Positions 22,544 through 33,442 of a stretch of DNA of 64,000 nt are shown here, one piece after another; the first letter of the stretch is position 1, and each line of letters begins with the position of its first letter. The DNA is taken from positions 47,567 through 111,566 of the forward strand of contig NZ_JAACYS010000001.1 in the NCBI RefSeq assembly GCF_009996845.1, written 5' to 3'. The position numbers and the translations under genes are program-made. The notes under the pieces were generated by a model. The model searched no databases, was not told the origin of the DNA, and worked only from the letters and a program-made list of their open reading frames with translations. Source of the stretch: Pallidibacillus pasinlerensis (GTDB taxonomy: Bacteria > Bacillota > Bacilli > Bacillales > Caldibacillaceae).

Positions 22544-25216
22544 ATGAAATATCATGAAATGAATCCAGAAGAAATTCGTGAAAAGATTCAAACAGATTTC
22601 AAGCGAGGGTTAACAGAGGAAGAAGTTTCAAGAAGGAGAAAACAATTCGGTTATAATGAGCTGCAAGATGGAGAAAAGCAATCGGCTTTGCTTTTATTTT
22701 TTAGTCAATTTAAAGACTTCATGGTAATTGTCTTACTTGTAGCAACATTAATATCCGGTTTACTCGGGGAATACATCGATGCGATAGCAATTATGGCAAT
22801 TGTCCTTTTAAATGGGGTATTAGGATTTTATCAAGAGCGCCGGGCTGAAAAATCATTAGACGCATTGAAGAAATTATCAGCCCCAACTGCAAGTGTGTTA
22901 AGAGATGGTGAATGGATAAAAATTCCATCGAAAGAAATTGTTCCCGGTGATATTGTCCGCTTTTCTAGCGGAGATCGAATTGGCGCTGACCTCCGAATTG
23001 TTGAAGCAAATAGTTTAGAAATCGAGGAATCCGCATTAACAGGTGAGTCGGTTCCCTCAAGTAAAGATACCGATATTATTCATGGAGAAAATGTTGGTAT
23101 TGGTGATATGTCTAATATGGCCTTTATGGGGACGATGGTCACCCGAGGAAGTGGGATAGGTGTTGTTATTGGCACTGGTATGCAAACGGCGATGGGACAA
23201 ATTGCCGACATGTTACAAACGGCGGAAACTTTACAAACTCCACTCCAGAGACGTTTAGAACAACTTGGAAAAATTTTAATCGTCGTTGCCTTAGTTTTAA
23301 CGTTGTTAGTTGTCGTCATTGGTATTATGCAAGGACATGATATTTATACAATGTTTTTATCTGGAGTATCCCTTGCAGTTGCAGCGATTCCGGAAGGTTT
23401 ACCTGCAATTGTTACAATCGCCTTATCCCTTGGCGTACAACGGATGATTAAGAAAAACTCCATAGTTCGTAAATTACCAGCTGTTGAAACATTAGGTTGT
23501 GCGTCAGTTATTTGTTCCGATAAAACGGGTACGATGACCCAAAATAAAATGACCGTTACCCATTTATGGGCAAATAATGAAGTGTGGAATGTATCTGGAC
23601 AAGGTTATGAACCAATTGGTGAATTTTTAAAAAGTAAACGAAAAATGGATCCAACGAAGGATGTTCATTTTAATAAATTACTTTCCTTTGCGATGCTGTG
23701 TAATCATGCTGAAATTTGCAAAAAAGGTGATTATAAATTAGACGGTGACCCGACGGAAGGTGCACTATTAGTTGCAGGAATGAAAGCAGGATTTTCAAGA
23801 GATAAATTATTAAAAGAATACAAGATTATTCAGGAGTTCCCTTTTGACTCCGCAAGAAAAATGATGACAATTATCGTTCAAGACAAAAAAGGAGATCGGT
23901 ATGCGATAACTAAGGGTGCGCCGGATATATTAATCAACTTAAGTGAGTCGGTTTTTGCAAATGGAAGGCAACAATATTTAAATCAACAATGGAAAAGTCA
24001 ATTGCAACATGCTGTTGAATCTTTAGCTGAACAAGCATTACGTACGATTGCGATTAGTTATAAAAAATTAAATACAAAAACAAAATTTAGTCATGAATCT
24101 GAAGTGGAAAAAGATTTAACGTTTATTGGTCTTCAAGGAATGATTGACCCACCTAGACCAGAAGTATATGATGCGATTAAAGAATGTAGAGAAGCTGGCA
24201 TTAAAACAGTCATGATTACTGGGGACCACGTCATTACCGCGAAAGCGATTGGAAAAGAGTTAGGACTCATTAATTCGAATAGTCTTGTTCTAGACGGGGC
24301 AGCATTAGATACAATGAGTGTTGATGAATTAGAAGAAATCGTCGATGATGTATCTGTTTTTGCCCGTGTTTCACCTGAACATAAATTAAAAATCGTTAAA
24401 GCGCTGCAAAATAATGGACATATTGTAGCGATGACCGGTGATGGGGTAAATGATGCGCCGGCGATAAAAGCAGCGGATATCGGAATTGCGATGGGAATAA
24501 CAGGAACAGATGTTGCAAAAGAATCTTCCTCCCTTATCCTATTAGACGATAACTTTGCAACAATAAAAGCAGCAATTCAAGAAGGACGTAACATATACGA
24601 AAACATTCGAAAATTTATCCGTTACTTACTTGCATCGAATGTCGGTGAAATTTTAGTTATGTTATTTGCGATGATTTTAGCGATGCCACTACCACTCGTA
24701 CCAATTCAAATTTTATGGGTTAACTTAGTAACAGATGGACTACCAGCGATGGCATTGGGACTAGATAAACCAGAATCCGATGTTATGAAACGTCCACCGC
24801 GTAATCCGAAAGAAGGTGTCTTTGCTCGAGGTTTAGGTTGGAAAGTCATTTCAAGAGGATTTTTAATCGGTATTGCAACACTTATCGCCTTTGTTATCGT
24901 ATATACAAATAATCCAGATGACTTAGCTTATGCACAGACGGTTGCTTTTTCAACTCTCGTTTTAGCCCAATTAATACATGTATTTGATTGTCGTAGTGAA
25001 CATTCAATCTTTGCTCGAAACCCATTTGGAAACACATATTTAGTATGGGCGGTAATTTCTAGTGTAATACTATTATTAATAGTTATTTACTATCCGCCAC
25101 TTGCAACGGTATTCCATACAGTTCCAATCGAGCCACGCGATTGGTTACTCATTATTGCAATGGCCTCCATTCCAACATTTTTACTTGTCGGCTCCTTATT
25201 TATTAAGAAAAAATAA
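22544..25216 (+). CDS. yloB: Calcium-transporting P-type ATPase (YloB)
   Basis: This 890-residue P2A-type ATPase pumps Ca2+ across the membrane. It has the cation-ATPase N-terminal domain (about 1-70), the actuator loop with LTGES (about 164), PEGLPAIV in transmembrane segment 4, the phosphorylation motif SDKTGTMTQ (about 328), GDPTEGALL in the nucleotide domain, MTGDGVNDAPAIK at about 630, and about ten hydrophobic segments. ATG 22544 follows AGAGGAGTGG. It is followed by its own terminator, behind which the group II intron is inserted. B. subtilis YloB is a sporulation-linked Ca2+ ATPase. Confidence 0.95.
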   Translation: MKYHEMNPEEIREKIQTDFKRGLTEEEVSRRRKQFGYNELQDGEKQSALLLFFSQFKDFMVIVLLVATLISGLLGEYIDAIAIMAIVLLNGVLGFYQERRAEKSLDALKKLSAPTASVLRDGEWIKIPSKEIVPGDIVRFSSGDRIGADLRIVEANSLEIEESALTGESVPSSKDTDIIHGENVGIGDMSNMAFMGTMVTRGSGIGVVIGTGMQTAMGQIADMLQTAETLQTPLQRRLEQLGKILIVVALVLTLLVVVIGIMQGHDIYTMFLSGVSLAVAAIPEGLPAIVTIALSLGVQRMIKKNSIVRKLPAVETLGCASVICSDKTGTMTQNKMTVTHLWANNEVWNVSGQGYEPIGEFLKSKRKMDPTKDVHFNKLLSFAMLCNHAEICKKGDYKLDGDPTEGALLVAGMKAGFSRDKLLKEYKIIQEFPFDSARKMMTIIVQDKKGDRYAITKGAPDILINLSESVFANGRQQYLNQQWKSQLQHAVESLAEQALRTIAISYKKLNTKTKFSHESEVEKDLTFIGLQGMIDPPRPEVYDAIKECREAGIKTVMITGDHVITAKAIGKELGLINSNSLVLDGAALDTMSVDELEEIVDDVSVFARVSPEHKLKIVKALQNNGHIVAMTGDGVNDAPAIKAADIGIAMGITGTDVAKESSSLILLDDNFATIKAAIQEGRNIYENIRKFIRYLLASNVGEILVMLFAMILAMPLPLVPIQILWVNLVTDGLPAMALGLDKPESDVMKRPPRNPKEGVFARGLGWKVISRGFLIGIATLIAFVIVYTNNPDDLAYAQTVAFSTLVLAQLIHVFDCRSEHSIFARNPFGNTYLVWAVISSVILLLIVIYYPPLATVFHTVPIEPRDWLLIIAMASIPTFLLVGSLFIKKK

Positions 25217-25223
25217 CATGTTC

Positions 25224-25254
25224 GGCAAAAGGAATTTCCACCTTTTGCCTTTTT
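25224..25254 (+). terminator. Terminator of yloB, and insertion target of the intron
   Basis: GGCAAAAGG (25224-25232) pairs with CCTTTTGCC (25241-25249), then TTTTT (25250-25254). The intron's first base (25257) lies two bases after the T run. Confidence 0.9.
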
Positions 25255-25256
25255 AT

Positions 25257-25896
25257 GTGCGCCCGGCATGTACATGAACTATAGGGTGTAAGTCCCGAAC
25301 CCCGAAGACAGAAGTAGAGGTTAGCCAAGAGCAAGGGTGTCCGTGGTGACGCGGAATCTGAAGGAAGCTGGAGGCAAAACACCGGTCCGAGGAACACGAA
25401 CCTCATATAAGGCTAGGTATGATTGAGTGAGTTTGCATAACAAAACAAAGCTCTTTCTGTCGAAGGTCATATCGAGTAAATGAGGCGGATAGATGGTGTG
25501 AAAGTGCATGTACTTACCCGGGGAGGTCTGGCGGATATGTGAAGTACTCTTCATAACCTACTTAGTGATAAGTAGCTGAACCGTCAGAAGTCAGCAGAGG
25601 TCATAGTATTAGTTGGTCTAGAACAACTAAGAAGGACCGAACAATTAAGAGAGAATAGCCCTTGGCATTCAGTGGGTCATGATGAACACAGAAAACGTAG
25701 TACCTCACTTGAGGGAGGAAGCGGTGAATCCCGTGGGAGACCTCTTGGAGGGTGGAGTGACCACTGGCATAAAGAGAACAGCTATTCACGGAAGTTATAA
25801 AGACTTGCGTCAATGATCTTAATTGAACCGCCGTATACGGAACCGTACGTACGGTGGTGTGAGAGGACGGGAGTTAATCGCTCCCTCCTACTCGAT
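25257..25896 (+). mobile_element. Group IIC intron without a reverse-transcriptase gene
   Basis: The 5' end GTGCGCCCGGCATG and the 3' end CTACTCGAT match bacterial group IIC introns, close to the structurally solved Oceanobacillus iheyensis intron. Shared landmarks include CTATAGGGTG, CGGAATCTGAAGGAAGC, GAGGAACACGAAC, GAGTTTGCATAACAAAACAA and TACCCGGGGAGGTCTGG. Domain V is GAACCGCCGTATACGG with its partner CGTACGGTGGTG (about 25825-25862). Domain VI is about 25865-25896, with A25890 as likely branch point. At 640 bases there is no room for a maturase, which would normally be in domain IV (about 25630-25824). Insertion behind a terminator hairpin is typical of class C introns. It sits in the same direction as the flanking genes. 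Confidence 0.93.
25679..25816 (+). other. 45-codon open frame inside intron domain IV (possible maturase remnant)
   Basis: ATG 25679 opens a 45-residue frame (starts MMNTENVVPHLREEAV) that ends just before domain V, where intron-encoded proteins normally lie. I see no reverse-transcriptase motif in it. It could be the degenerate start of a lost maturase gene or just structured RNA that happens to be open. Confidence 0.25.
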
Positions 25897-25945
25897 TTTT
25901 ATGTTACAATAGAAAATAACGATGAAAAAGAAACTAGGTGAGACT

Positions 25946-26821
25946 GTGGTTAAAAGTATGACTGGATTCGGAAGAAGTAAAATGGAGTCTGAAGATTTTG
26001 TGGTAACGGTAGAAATCCGATCAGTTAATCATCGTTATTTAGATTTTCATATTCGGATGCCACATCAATTTTTACTTTTAGAAGATAAGATTAAAAAAAT
26101 CTGTCAACAATACTTATCAAGGGGAAGAGTTGACTGTTATGTAAATATTGAAGGAACAGGCTTAGTCAATCGGTCATTAGTCATTGACTGGGAATTAATT
26201 GATGAGTATTATCAATACATAACGCAATTAAAAAATCGATATCAATTAAGCGGAGATATACAATTGTCCGATTTTTCACGACGAACTGAACTCGTTGAAA
26301 TAAAAGAAAATGAATTGAAAAACGAGGATATTAATAACGCAATTTTACAATCTGTTAAAGAAGCTGTGCAAAACTTAACAGAAATGCGTATAATAGAAGG
26401 ACAAGCGTTAAAAAAACAATTAAACGAATATTTGTTAAAAATTAACAATGAGTTAAAGAACATCATTGACCTCATTCCTATCGTTCAAAAAGAATATGAA
26501 GAGCGTTTACGAAAGAAAATTTCCGAGTTTACTGAAGGGTTAATTGATGAATCTCGTGTAATGACGGAGATTGCGATTTATTCAGAACGATCGGATATTT
26601 CGGAGGAACTAACCCGATTACAAAGTCATGTCCAACAATTTTATACTACCTTAGAATTTAATGAACCAATTGGTAGGAAATGTGATTTTCTTGTACAAGA
26701 AATGAATCGTGAAGTAAACACCATTGGCTCTAAATCTAACAGTGTAGAAATTAGTAAAATTGTTGTGGAATTAAAAACAATGATTGAAAAAATTCGCGAA
26801 CAAGTCCAAAATATTGAATAA
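25946..26821 (+). CDS. yloC: YicC/YloC-family endoribonuclease
   Basis: This is a 291-residue YicC-family protein; members have been shown to be endoribonucleases. The N-terminus SMTGFGR (at about 4-10) and EIRSVNHRYLDFHIRMP are hallmarks. The C-terminal DUF1732 contains RSDISEELTRLQSHV and GRKCDFLVQEMNREVNTIGSKS. GTG 25946 is chosen because AGGTGAG precedes it and the length then matches the family; an ATG at 25922 would lie right after the intron. It leads the yloC-remA-gmk-rpoZ run. Confidence 0.92.
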   Translation: MVKSMTGFGRSKMESEDFVVTVEIRSVNHRYLDFHIRMPHQFLLLEDKIKKICQQYLSRGRVDCYVNIEGTGLVNRSLVIDWELIDEYYQYITQLKNRYQLSGDIQLSDFSRRTELVEIKENELKNEDINNAILQSVKEAVQNLTEMRIIEGQALKKQLNEYLLKINNELKNIIDLIPIVQKEYEERLRKKISEFTEGLIDESRVMTEIAIYSERSDISEELTRLQSHVQQFYTTLEFNEPIGRKCDFLVQEMNREVNTIGSKSNSVEISKIVVELKTMIEKIREQVQNIE

Positions 26822-26935
26822 GCCAAAAGAAAAATGATAAAATTTGACTTTATTGCGCGGAGCTAAAGGTAGAGTTGAATCGGGCAGAAGTTTTTCTACG
26901 TAAATATTTAAAATAATCATAGGGATGGAGGTCAA

Positions 26936-27822
<887 letters not shown>

Positions 27823-27824
27823 CA

Positions 27825-28058
27825 ATGTTATATCCATCAATTGACTCATTATTAGAAAAAGTACCTTCTAAATATTTATTAGTTACATTAGGTGCTCAAC
27901 GTGCACGAGAATTGAAAGATAAAGAAAACTATCAGCTAGAAGATTACAAGTCACATAAAGATGTTGGTAAAGCTTTAGAAGAAGTGAATGAAGGTTTAGT
28001 ACAACTAGCTTATGAAGAAGAAGTGAATGCAAAAGCTGTTGAGACTGAGCAAGAATAA
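27825..28058 (+). CDS. rpoZ: RNA polymerase omega subunit
   Basis: The omega subunit helps fold the beta' subunit of RNA polymerase. The 77-residue protein has the family core: MLYPSIDSLLEKVPSKYLLV, QRARELKD, and SHKDVGKALEEVNEG. The start lies two bases after the gmk stop, with GGGGGTAG as ribosome site. The C-terminal tail is acidic, as in relatives. It ends the transcription unit before the terminator at 28104-28150. Confidence 0.95.
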   Translation: MLYPSIDSLLEKVPSKYLLVTLGAQRARELKDKENYQLEDYKSHKDVGKALEEVNEGLVQLAYEEEVNAKAVETEQE

Positions 28059-28103
28059 TAAGTTTTAACATTCTTTAAATGTAAATTTCGTAAAAACATT
28101 TTC

Positions 28104-28150
28104 AAAGACGATCCAAATGTCGAAATGACTTTTTGGACCGTCTTTTTTTA
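28104..28150 (+). terminator. Terminator after rpoZ
   Basis: AAAGACGATCCAAA (28104-28117) pairs with TTTGGACCGTCTTT (28132-28145) with one mismatch, followed by T-rich sequence. Confidence 0.85.
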
Positions 28151-28337
28151 TCCTAGCTTTTGGAGTGATTAACCCTTATCATACGAGTCCTCATTCAACT
28201 ACTAGGAAAACCTTTCTTTATACTATCAATTTAAAAATAATTTATGATAAGATGAAACATAGTAGAATTGACATAAATAAATTAATAGAAGATGAAATAC
28301 ATACTACATGAATTTGATTAGAAATGAGGGGACTTTT

Positions 28338-29534
28338 GTGGACAGAAAAAATATACTCCTATGTGTAACAGGTGGCATCGCTGTATATAAAGCAGTTGCG
28401 CTAACGAGCAAACTTACACAAGCTGGTTTTAATGTGAAAGTTATGATGAGCGAAAACGCATGCAAATTTGTTACACCTCTTTCTTTTCAGGCTATATCTA
28501 GAAATGATGTATATACGGATACATTTGATGAAAAGGATCCTTCCAAGATTGCTCATATCGATCTTGCGGATTGGCCAGATTTAATTTTAATTGTGCCTGC
28601 GACAGCAAATATTATAGGGAAATTAGCGAACGGAATCGCTGATGATATGATTTCAACTACGTTACTTGCAACTGTAAAGCCAGTTTGGGTGGCTCCTGCG
28701 ATGAATGTCCATATGTATCATCATCCTGCGGTACAGCGTAATATGTCAATCTTATCTGAATTTGGCTATGAATTTATTGAACCAGGTGAAGGATACCTTG
28801 CCTGTGGTTACGTTGGTAAAGGTCGTTTAGAGGAACCTGAAACGATTGTTGAACATGTGAAAAATTATTTCTCAGAAAAAATTGAACCTATTTTAAAAGG
28901 GAAACATGTAGTTGTTACGGCAGGTCCGACACGGGAACGAATTGATCCAGTACGATATATTACTAATTTCTCTACTGGTAAAATGGGCTATGCGGTAGCT
29001 GAAGTAGCTGCACAACTCGGAGCAAAGGTCACTTTAATTTCGGGCCCGGTTAATCTTGATGTTCCAAAAGGTGTAAAAGTTGTTCATGTGGAAAGTGCAG
29101 AAGATATGTATAATGCAGTTTTGTCGCATTATGAAAATGCGGATGCGGTTGTAAAAACTGCAGCGGTTGCTGATTACAAACCTGCACAGATTCACGATCA
29201 AAAAGTAAAAAAGCAAGATGGTGATGCAGTAATTAACCTCGTTCGTACGAAGGATATTTTAGCAGAACTTGGTAAAAGAAAAGCCCATCAAATTTTAGTA
29301 GGTTTTGCCGCAGAAACAACTAATGTTGACGAATATGCCCGTAAAAAATTAAAAAGTAAAAATGCCGATATGATAGTTGCGAATAACGTGACAACAAAGG
29401 GAGCAGGTTTCGGTAGCGATACGAATATTGTGACTTTTTATAAAGCTGATGGTACAAAAAAAGAATTTTCTATTTTATCAAAACAAAAAGTGGCCATGGA
29501 GATTTTAAAAGAAGTTCATGAAATGCTAAAATAA
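28338..29534 (+). CDS. coaBC: Bifunctional phosphopantothenoylcysteine decarboxylase / phosphopantothenate-cysteine ligase
   Basis: CoaBC carries out two steps of coenzyme A synthesis. The 398-residue protein has an N-terminal flavin CoaC domain (about 1-180) with the catalytic His in HIDLADW, PAMNVHMYHHP and the active Cys in YLACGYVG. The C-terminal CTP-dependent CoaB domain starts at about 185 (VVVTAGPTRERIDPVRYITN) and includes KVKKQDG. GTG 28338 is chosen because GAGGGGA ends five bases upstream; the ATG at 28308 has no site and adds ten unusual residues. Confidence 0.95.
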   Translation: MDRKNILLCVTGGIAVYKAVALTSKLTQAGFNVKVMMSENACKFVTPLSFQAISRNDVYTDTFDEKDPSKIAHIDLADWPDLILIVPATANIIGKLANGIADDMISTTLLATVKPVWVAPAMNVHMYHHPAVQRNMSILSEFGYEFIEPGEGYLACGYVGKGRLEEPETIVEHVKNYFSEKIEPILKGKHVVVTAGPTRERIDPVRYITNFSTGKMGYAVAEVAAQLGAKVTLISGPVNLDVPKGVKVVHVESAEDMYNAVLSHYENADAVVKTAAVADYKPAQIHDQKVKKQDGDAVINLVRTKDILAELGKRKAHQILVGFAAETTNVDEYARKKLKSKNADMIVANNVTTKGAGFGSDTNIVTFYKADGTKKEFSILSKQKVAMEILKEVHEMLK

Positions 29535-29545
29535 GGAAGAATAGT

Positions 29546-31969
29546 ATGAGACGAATTGCTAGTGTAATTGTCGATGTTCCTACTTTACAAACGAATAGAC
29601 CGTTTGATTACATCATTCCCGTTGATTTAATCGAACATATTGAAGTGGGAATGCGCGTTGTCGTTCCTTTTGGCAACAGACATATTCAAGGTTTTATTGT
29701 CGATTTTAAAGAGCAATCTGATGTTAAAAATTTAAAAGAAATCATCGAACCGATGGATGTAACTCCCGTATTAAATAAAGAATTATTACATTTGGGAGAC
29801 TTTTTATCAGAAAAAACACTTTGCTTCAAAATTGCTGCCTATCAAGTAATGTTACCACCAGCATTGAAGGCTAAATATGATAAATATTTAACATTAGTAC
29901 AGCAAGAGAAGTCGAACGAATTACCCGATGGATTAAAGAAATTATTTTTTTACCAAAATCGAGTGAATTGGAAAGACGCAGAAAAGTTTGCCCCAACTTC
30001 CTATTTATATCGGAAAGCAAGAGAAGGGTTATTTGAAGTTATTTATGAAGTGAAAAGCCAAGGGAATAAAAAGAAAGTTTTATATTATGTTCCAACAACG
30101 GAAAATGTGACAGAGTTTCAAACGAAAAAAGATCAATTACCAAAACCACTCAGTCCAAAGCAAGAAGAAATCTACCAATTTTTTGTAAACGAATTTAAAC
30201 CACATACGGTAAAACAAGTGGAAGAACAAATTTCGAATGCGAGGGCACCACTAAACGCCCTAGTTGATAGAGGATTGTTGAAAAAGGAAGAATATGAACA
30301 ATACCGGGATCCTTATGTAAATCGGGAATTTGAAAGAACTCAGCCCCTACCTTTAACGGATGATCAACAAAAGGCAATTTCACCTATCCTTCAAGCGATT
30401 GAAGAAAACCAAGACGGCGTATTTCTTCTTAACGGAGTAACCGGTAGTGGAAAAACGGAAGTATATTTACAGTCCATACAAGAAGTGCTTAACAAAGGAA
30501 AAGAAGCGATCGTTCTTGTGCCAGAAATATCTTTAACACCGCAGATGGTGAATCGGTTCAAAAGTCGGTTTGGCGATTTAGTTGCTGTTTTACATAGTGG
30601 ACTTTCCCTTGGTGAAAAATATGATGAATGGCGGAAAATTCAGCGAAAAGAAGTAAAGGTTGTTGTTGGAGCAAGATCAGCTATTTTTGCTCCCTTTGAA
30701 AATTTAGGCATTATAATTATTGACGAAGAACATGAAAATAGCTATAAACAAGAGGACGTTCCACGCTACCATGCTCGTGATGTAGCCATTGAGCGAAGTA
30801 AAATTCATAACTGTCCGGTTGTACTCGGAAGTGCAACACCGTCGTTAGAATCCTTCGCCCGAGCACAAAAGGGTGTTTACCATTTACTTACAATGGATAA
30901 GCGAATGAATCAGGTGAACTTGCCAACAGTTGAAATAGTCGATATGCGTGAAGAACTAAAATCTGGTAACCGTTCCATGTTTTCCGAACAACTTTTTGAA
31001 AAAATGCAAGACCGCATCGCTAAAAAAGAACAAATTGTTCTTATGTTGAACCGTCGTGGCTATTCTGCCTTTGTCATGTGCCGTGATTGTGGACTTGTAG
31101 TAAAGTGTCCGAACTGTGATATTTCATTAACGTATCATAAAGTAACGGATCAATTAAAATGTCATTATTGTGGCTTTGAAACGATAACTCCGAAAGTTTG
31201 TCCGGAATGTAATAGTAACCATATCCGTTACTTTGGAACAGGCACGCAAAAGGTGGAAGAAGAATTAGGGAAAGTGTTACCAGAAGCTCGTGTCATTCGT
31301 ATGGATGTTGATACAACGAGCAGAAAAGGGTCCCATGAAAAACTTTTAGCTGCCTTTGGTGAAGGAAAAGCGGATATTTTATTAGGGACACAAATGATAG
31401 CAAAAGGTCTTGATTTTCCAAACATTACATTAGTTGGTGTGCTGTCAGCAGATAGTTCATTGCATATCCCTGATTTCCGTTCAAGTGAAAAAACGTTTCA
31501 GTTATTAACCCAAGTAAGTGGTCGTGCAGGTAGACATAAATTGCCTGGCGAAGTTGTCATTCAAACGTATACACCAGAACATTATAGTGTTCAATTTGCG
31601 AAAAACCATGATTATTTGCAATTTTATCAATATGAAATGATGATGCGAAAACGGGGACAATATCCTCCGTTTTATTATTTAACATTAATTCATATTAATC
31701 ATGAAAATGTTCAATATGTATATTCCGTTGCTGAAAAAATTGCGAGTTTCTTACGCTCGCAACTTTCACCAACAACTCATATACTAGGACCAGCTGCTTC
31801 TCCGATAGTGAAAATAAAAAATAAATATCGTTATCAAGTTTTAATAAAATATAAACAGGATCCAAATTTACCAACCGCATTGAAAAAAATTATTCACCAT
31901 TTCCATCGAGATCAAATTAAACACGGATTGACTATTTCCGTTGATATGGACCCATACTCTTTAATGTAG
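29546..31969 (+). CDS. priA: Primosomal protein N' (replication restart helicase PriA)
   Basis: PriA recognises stalled forks and reloads the replicative helicase. The 807-residue protein has the 3'-end-binding N-terminal domain (about 1-105), the Walker A motif NGVTGSGKTEVY at about 294, the DEEH box (IIIDEEHENS), and eight zinc-binding cysteines between the helicase lobes (CRDCG, CPNC, CHYCG, CPEC). The C-terminal helicase lobe has TQMIAKGLDFPN and QVSGRAGR. ATG 29546 follows AAGGAAG, eleven bases after coaBC. Confidence 0.97.
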   Translation: MRRIASVIVDVPTLQTNRPFDYIIPVDLIEHIEVGMRVVVPFGNRHIQGFIVDFKEQSDVKNLKEIIEPMDVTPVLNKELLHLGDFLSEKTLCFKIAAYQVMLPPALKAKYDKYLTLVQQEKSNELPDGLKKLFFYQNRVNWKDAEKFAPTSYLYRKAREGLFEVIYEVKSQGNKKKVLYYVPTTENVTEFQTKKDQLPKPLSPKQEEIYQFFVNEFKPHTVKQVEEQISNARAPLNALVDRGLLKKEEYEQYRDPYVNREFERTQPLPLTDDQQKAISPILQAIEENQDGVFLLNGVTGSGKTEVYLQSIQEVLNKGKEAIVLVPEISLTPQMVNRFKSRFGDLVAVLHSGLSLGEKYDEWRKIQRKEVKVVVGARSAIFAPFENLGIIIIDEEHENSYKQEDVPRYHARDVAIERSKIHNCPVVLGSATPSLESFARAQKGVYHLLTMDKRMNQVNLPTVEIVDMREELKSGNRSMFSEQLFEKMQDRIAKKEQIVLMLNRRGYSAFVMCRDCGLVVKCPNCDISLTYHKVTDQLKCHYCGFETITPKVCPECNSNHIRYFGTGTQKVEEELGKVLPEARVIRMDVDTTSRKGSHEKLLAAFGEGKADILLGTQMIAKGLDFPNITLVGVLSADSSLHIPDFRSSEKTFQLLTQVSGRAGRHKLPGEVVIQTYTPEHYSVQFAKNHDYLQFYQYEMMMRKRGQYPPFYYLTLIHINHENVQYVYSVAEKIASFLRSQLSPTTHILGPAASPIVKIKNKYRYQVLIKYKQDPNLPTALKKIIHHFHRDQIKHGLTISVDMDPYSLM

Positions 31970-32012
31970 ATTATATAAAAACCGTAACATCAATGTTTTG
32001 GGGGTACAAACT

Positions 32013-32495
32013 TTGGCAAAATTAGAAATAAGGACAATTCCAGACCCGGTATTACTGCAAAAATGTGAAAAAGTTTCAGAATTTAATTCTGAATTAGGCC
32101 AACTTTTAGATGATATGTACGAAACAATGTTAGCTGCTGACGGTGTAGGGATTGCCGCACCGCAAGTTGGCCTTTTGAAACAAATTGCGATAGTTGATAT
32201 TGGCGAAGGAAAAATTGAATTAATTAACCCAGTAATTATAGTAAAACGGGGTTCACAAATTAATCTTGAAGGATGTTTGAGTATTCCGAACCAATACGGT
32301 GAAGTGAAGCGTTCCTTTTTTATTAAAGTAAAATATCGTGATCGTCATGGGAAAACATTGATCTTAGAAGCAGATGATTTCTTAGCCCAAGCTATTCAAC
32401 ATGAAATCGATCATTTACACGGTATTCTTTTTACAACTAAAGTAGTAGATAAAATTTACACAGAGGAAGAACTAGAAAGGCTTGATGAACAATGA
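32013..32495 (+). CDS. def: Peptide deformylase
   Basis: Def removes the formyl group from new proteins. The 160-residue metalloprotease has all three motifs: [10 protein letters not shown] (44-53), EGCLS (86-90, with metal ligand Cys88), and QHEIDH (129-134, with His130, Glu131 and His134). TTG 32013 is chosen because it gives the normal length and follows GGGGGT; an upstream TTG at 31998 would start within that site. The end overlaps fmt by four bases. Confidence 0.96.
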   Translation: MAKLEIRTIPDPVLLQKCEKVSEFNSELGQLLDDMYETMLAADGVGIAAPQVGLLKQIAIVDIGEGKIELINPVIIVKRGSQINLEGCLSIPNQYGEVKRSFFIKVKYRDRHGKTLILEADDFLAQAIQHEIDHLHGILFTTKVVDKIYTEEELERLDEQ

Positions 32496-33442
32496 CAAAA
32501 ATCGTATTTATGGGAACACCGGATTTTGCAGTTCCGGTTTTACAACAAATTATTAATGATGGTTATGACGTAATTGGTGTCGTTACACAACCAGACCGTC
32601 CAGTCGGTAGGAAACGAAAGATTACACCTCCGCCTGTAAAAGTTGAAGCATTAAAACATAATATCCCAGTTTTCCAACCGGAAAAAATTCGAGAAGAACA
32701 ATCTTTACAAGAAATTTTAGATTTAAAACCAGATTTGATTGTTACAGCTGCCTTTGGGCAAATTTTACCGAAAAAACTTTTAGATGCTCCAAAATACGGC
32801 TGTATTAATGTCCATGCCTCGCTATTACCAGAGTTACGTGGAGGAGCACCAATACATCATGCAATCATCCAAGGAAAAAAAGAAACTGGTATTACCATTA
32901 TGTACATGGTAGAGCAACTTGATGCGGGAGATATGATAAGCCAAGTTAAAGTTCCAATTGATGAAAGAGATACTGTCGGATCATTACACGATAAATTAAG
33001 TGAAGCAGGTGCGAAATTATTAAGTGAAACACTTCCAAAGTTGTTAAATGGTGTAGTTACACCAATAAAACAAAAGGATGAAGAGGCAACTTTTGCCTAT
33101 AATATTAAAAGAGAAGATGAAAGAATTAATTGGAATCGACCTGGAGAGGAAATTTATAACCATATTCGTGGACTAAACCCATGGCCAGTAGCATTCACAA
33201 CCTTAAACGGTGAAACATTAAAAATTTGGTGGGGAGAAAAAGTTGAAATAACACAAACAGCTGAGCCGGGGACAATTATTGATGTAGTCCCAGATGGTTT
33301 AATAGTTGCAACAAAAAACAATACAGCAATTAAAATTACTGAATTACAACCAGCAGGGAAAAAGAAAATGTCAACGGAACAATTTTTACGTGGAAATAAG
33401 GATCCGTTGAAAGGAATTGTCTTAGGAGGAACTAGCAAATAA
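32492..33442 (+). CDS. fmt: Methionyl-tRNA formyltransferase
   Basis: Fmt formylates initiator Met-tRNA. The 316-residue enzyme has the folate-binding catalytic domain, with [12 protein letters not shown] near the start and the active-site block [20 protein letters not shown] at about 108-127. The C-terminal OB-like tRNA-binding domain starts near 205. ATG overlaps the def stop (ATGA), and its own stop overlaps rsmB (TAATG), so def, fmt and rsmB are translationally linked. Confidence 0.97.
   Translation: MTKIVFMGTPDFAVPVLQQIINDGYDVIGVVTQPDRPVGRKRKITPPPVKVEALKHNIPVFQPEKIREEQSLQEILDLKPDLIVTAAFGQILPKKLLDAPKYGCINVHASLLPELRGGAPIHHAIIQGKKETGITIMYMVEQLDAGDMISQVKVPIDERDTVGSLHDKLSEAGAKLLSETLPKLLNGVVTPIKQKDEEATFAYNIKREDERINWNRPGEEIYNHIRGLNPWPVAFTTLNGETLKIWWGEKVEITQTAEPGTIIDVVPDGLIVATKNNTAIKITELQPAGKKKMSTEQFLRGNKDPLKGIVLGGTSK

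Noticed and set aside
25321..25813. Minus-strand frames of 60-77 codons inside the intron
   Set aside because: They lie on the wrong strand of a structured RNA, have no ribosome site and resemble no protein; the region is explained by the group II intron.
25905..25910. TACAAT after the intron as the yloC promoter
   Set aside because: No usable -35 either within the intron end or in the reconstructed empty site.
28261..28296. TTGACA before coaBC as a promoter
   Set aside because: The -35 is perfect but no acceptable -10 is found at 16-18 bases.
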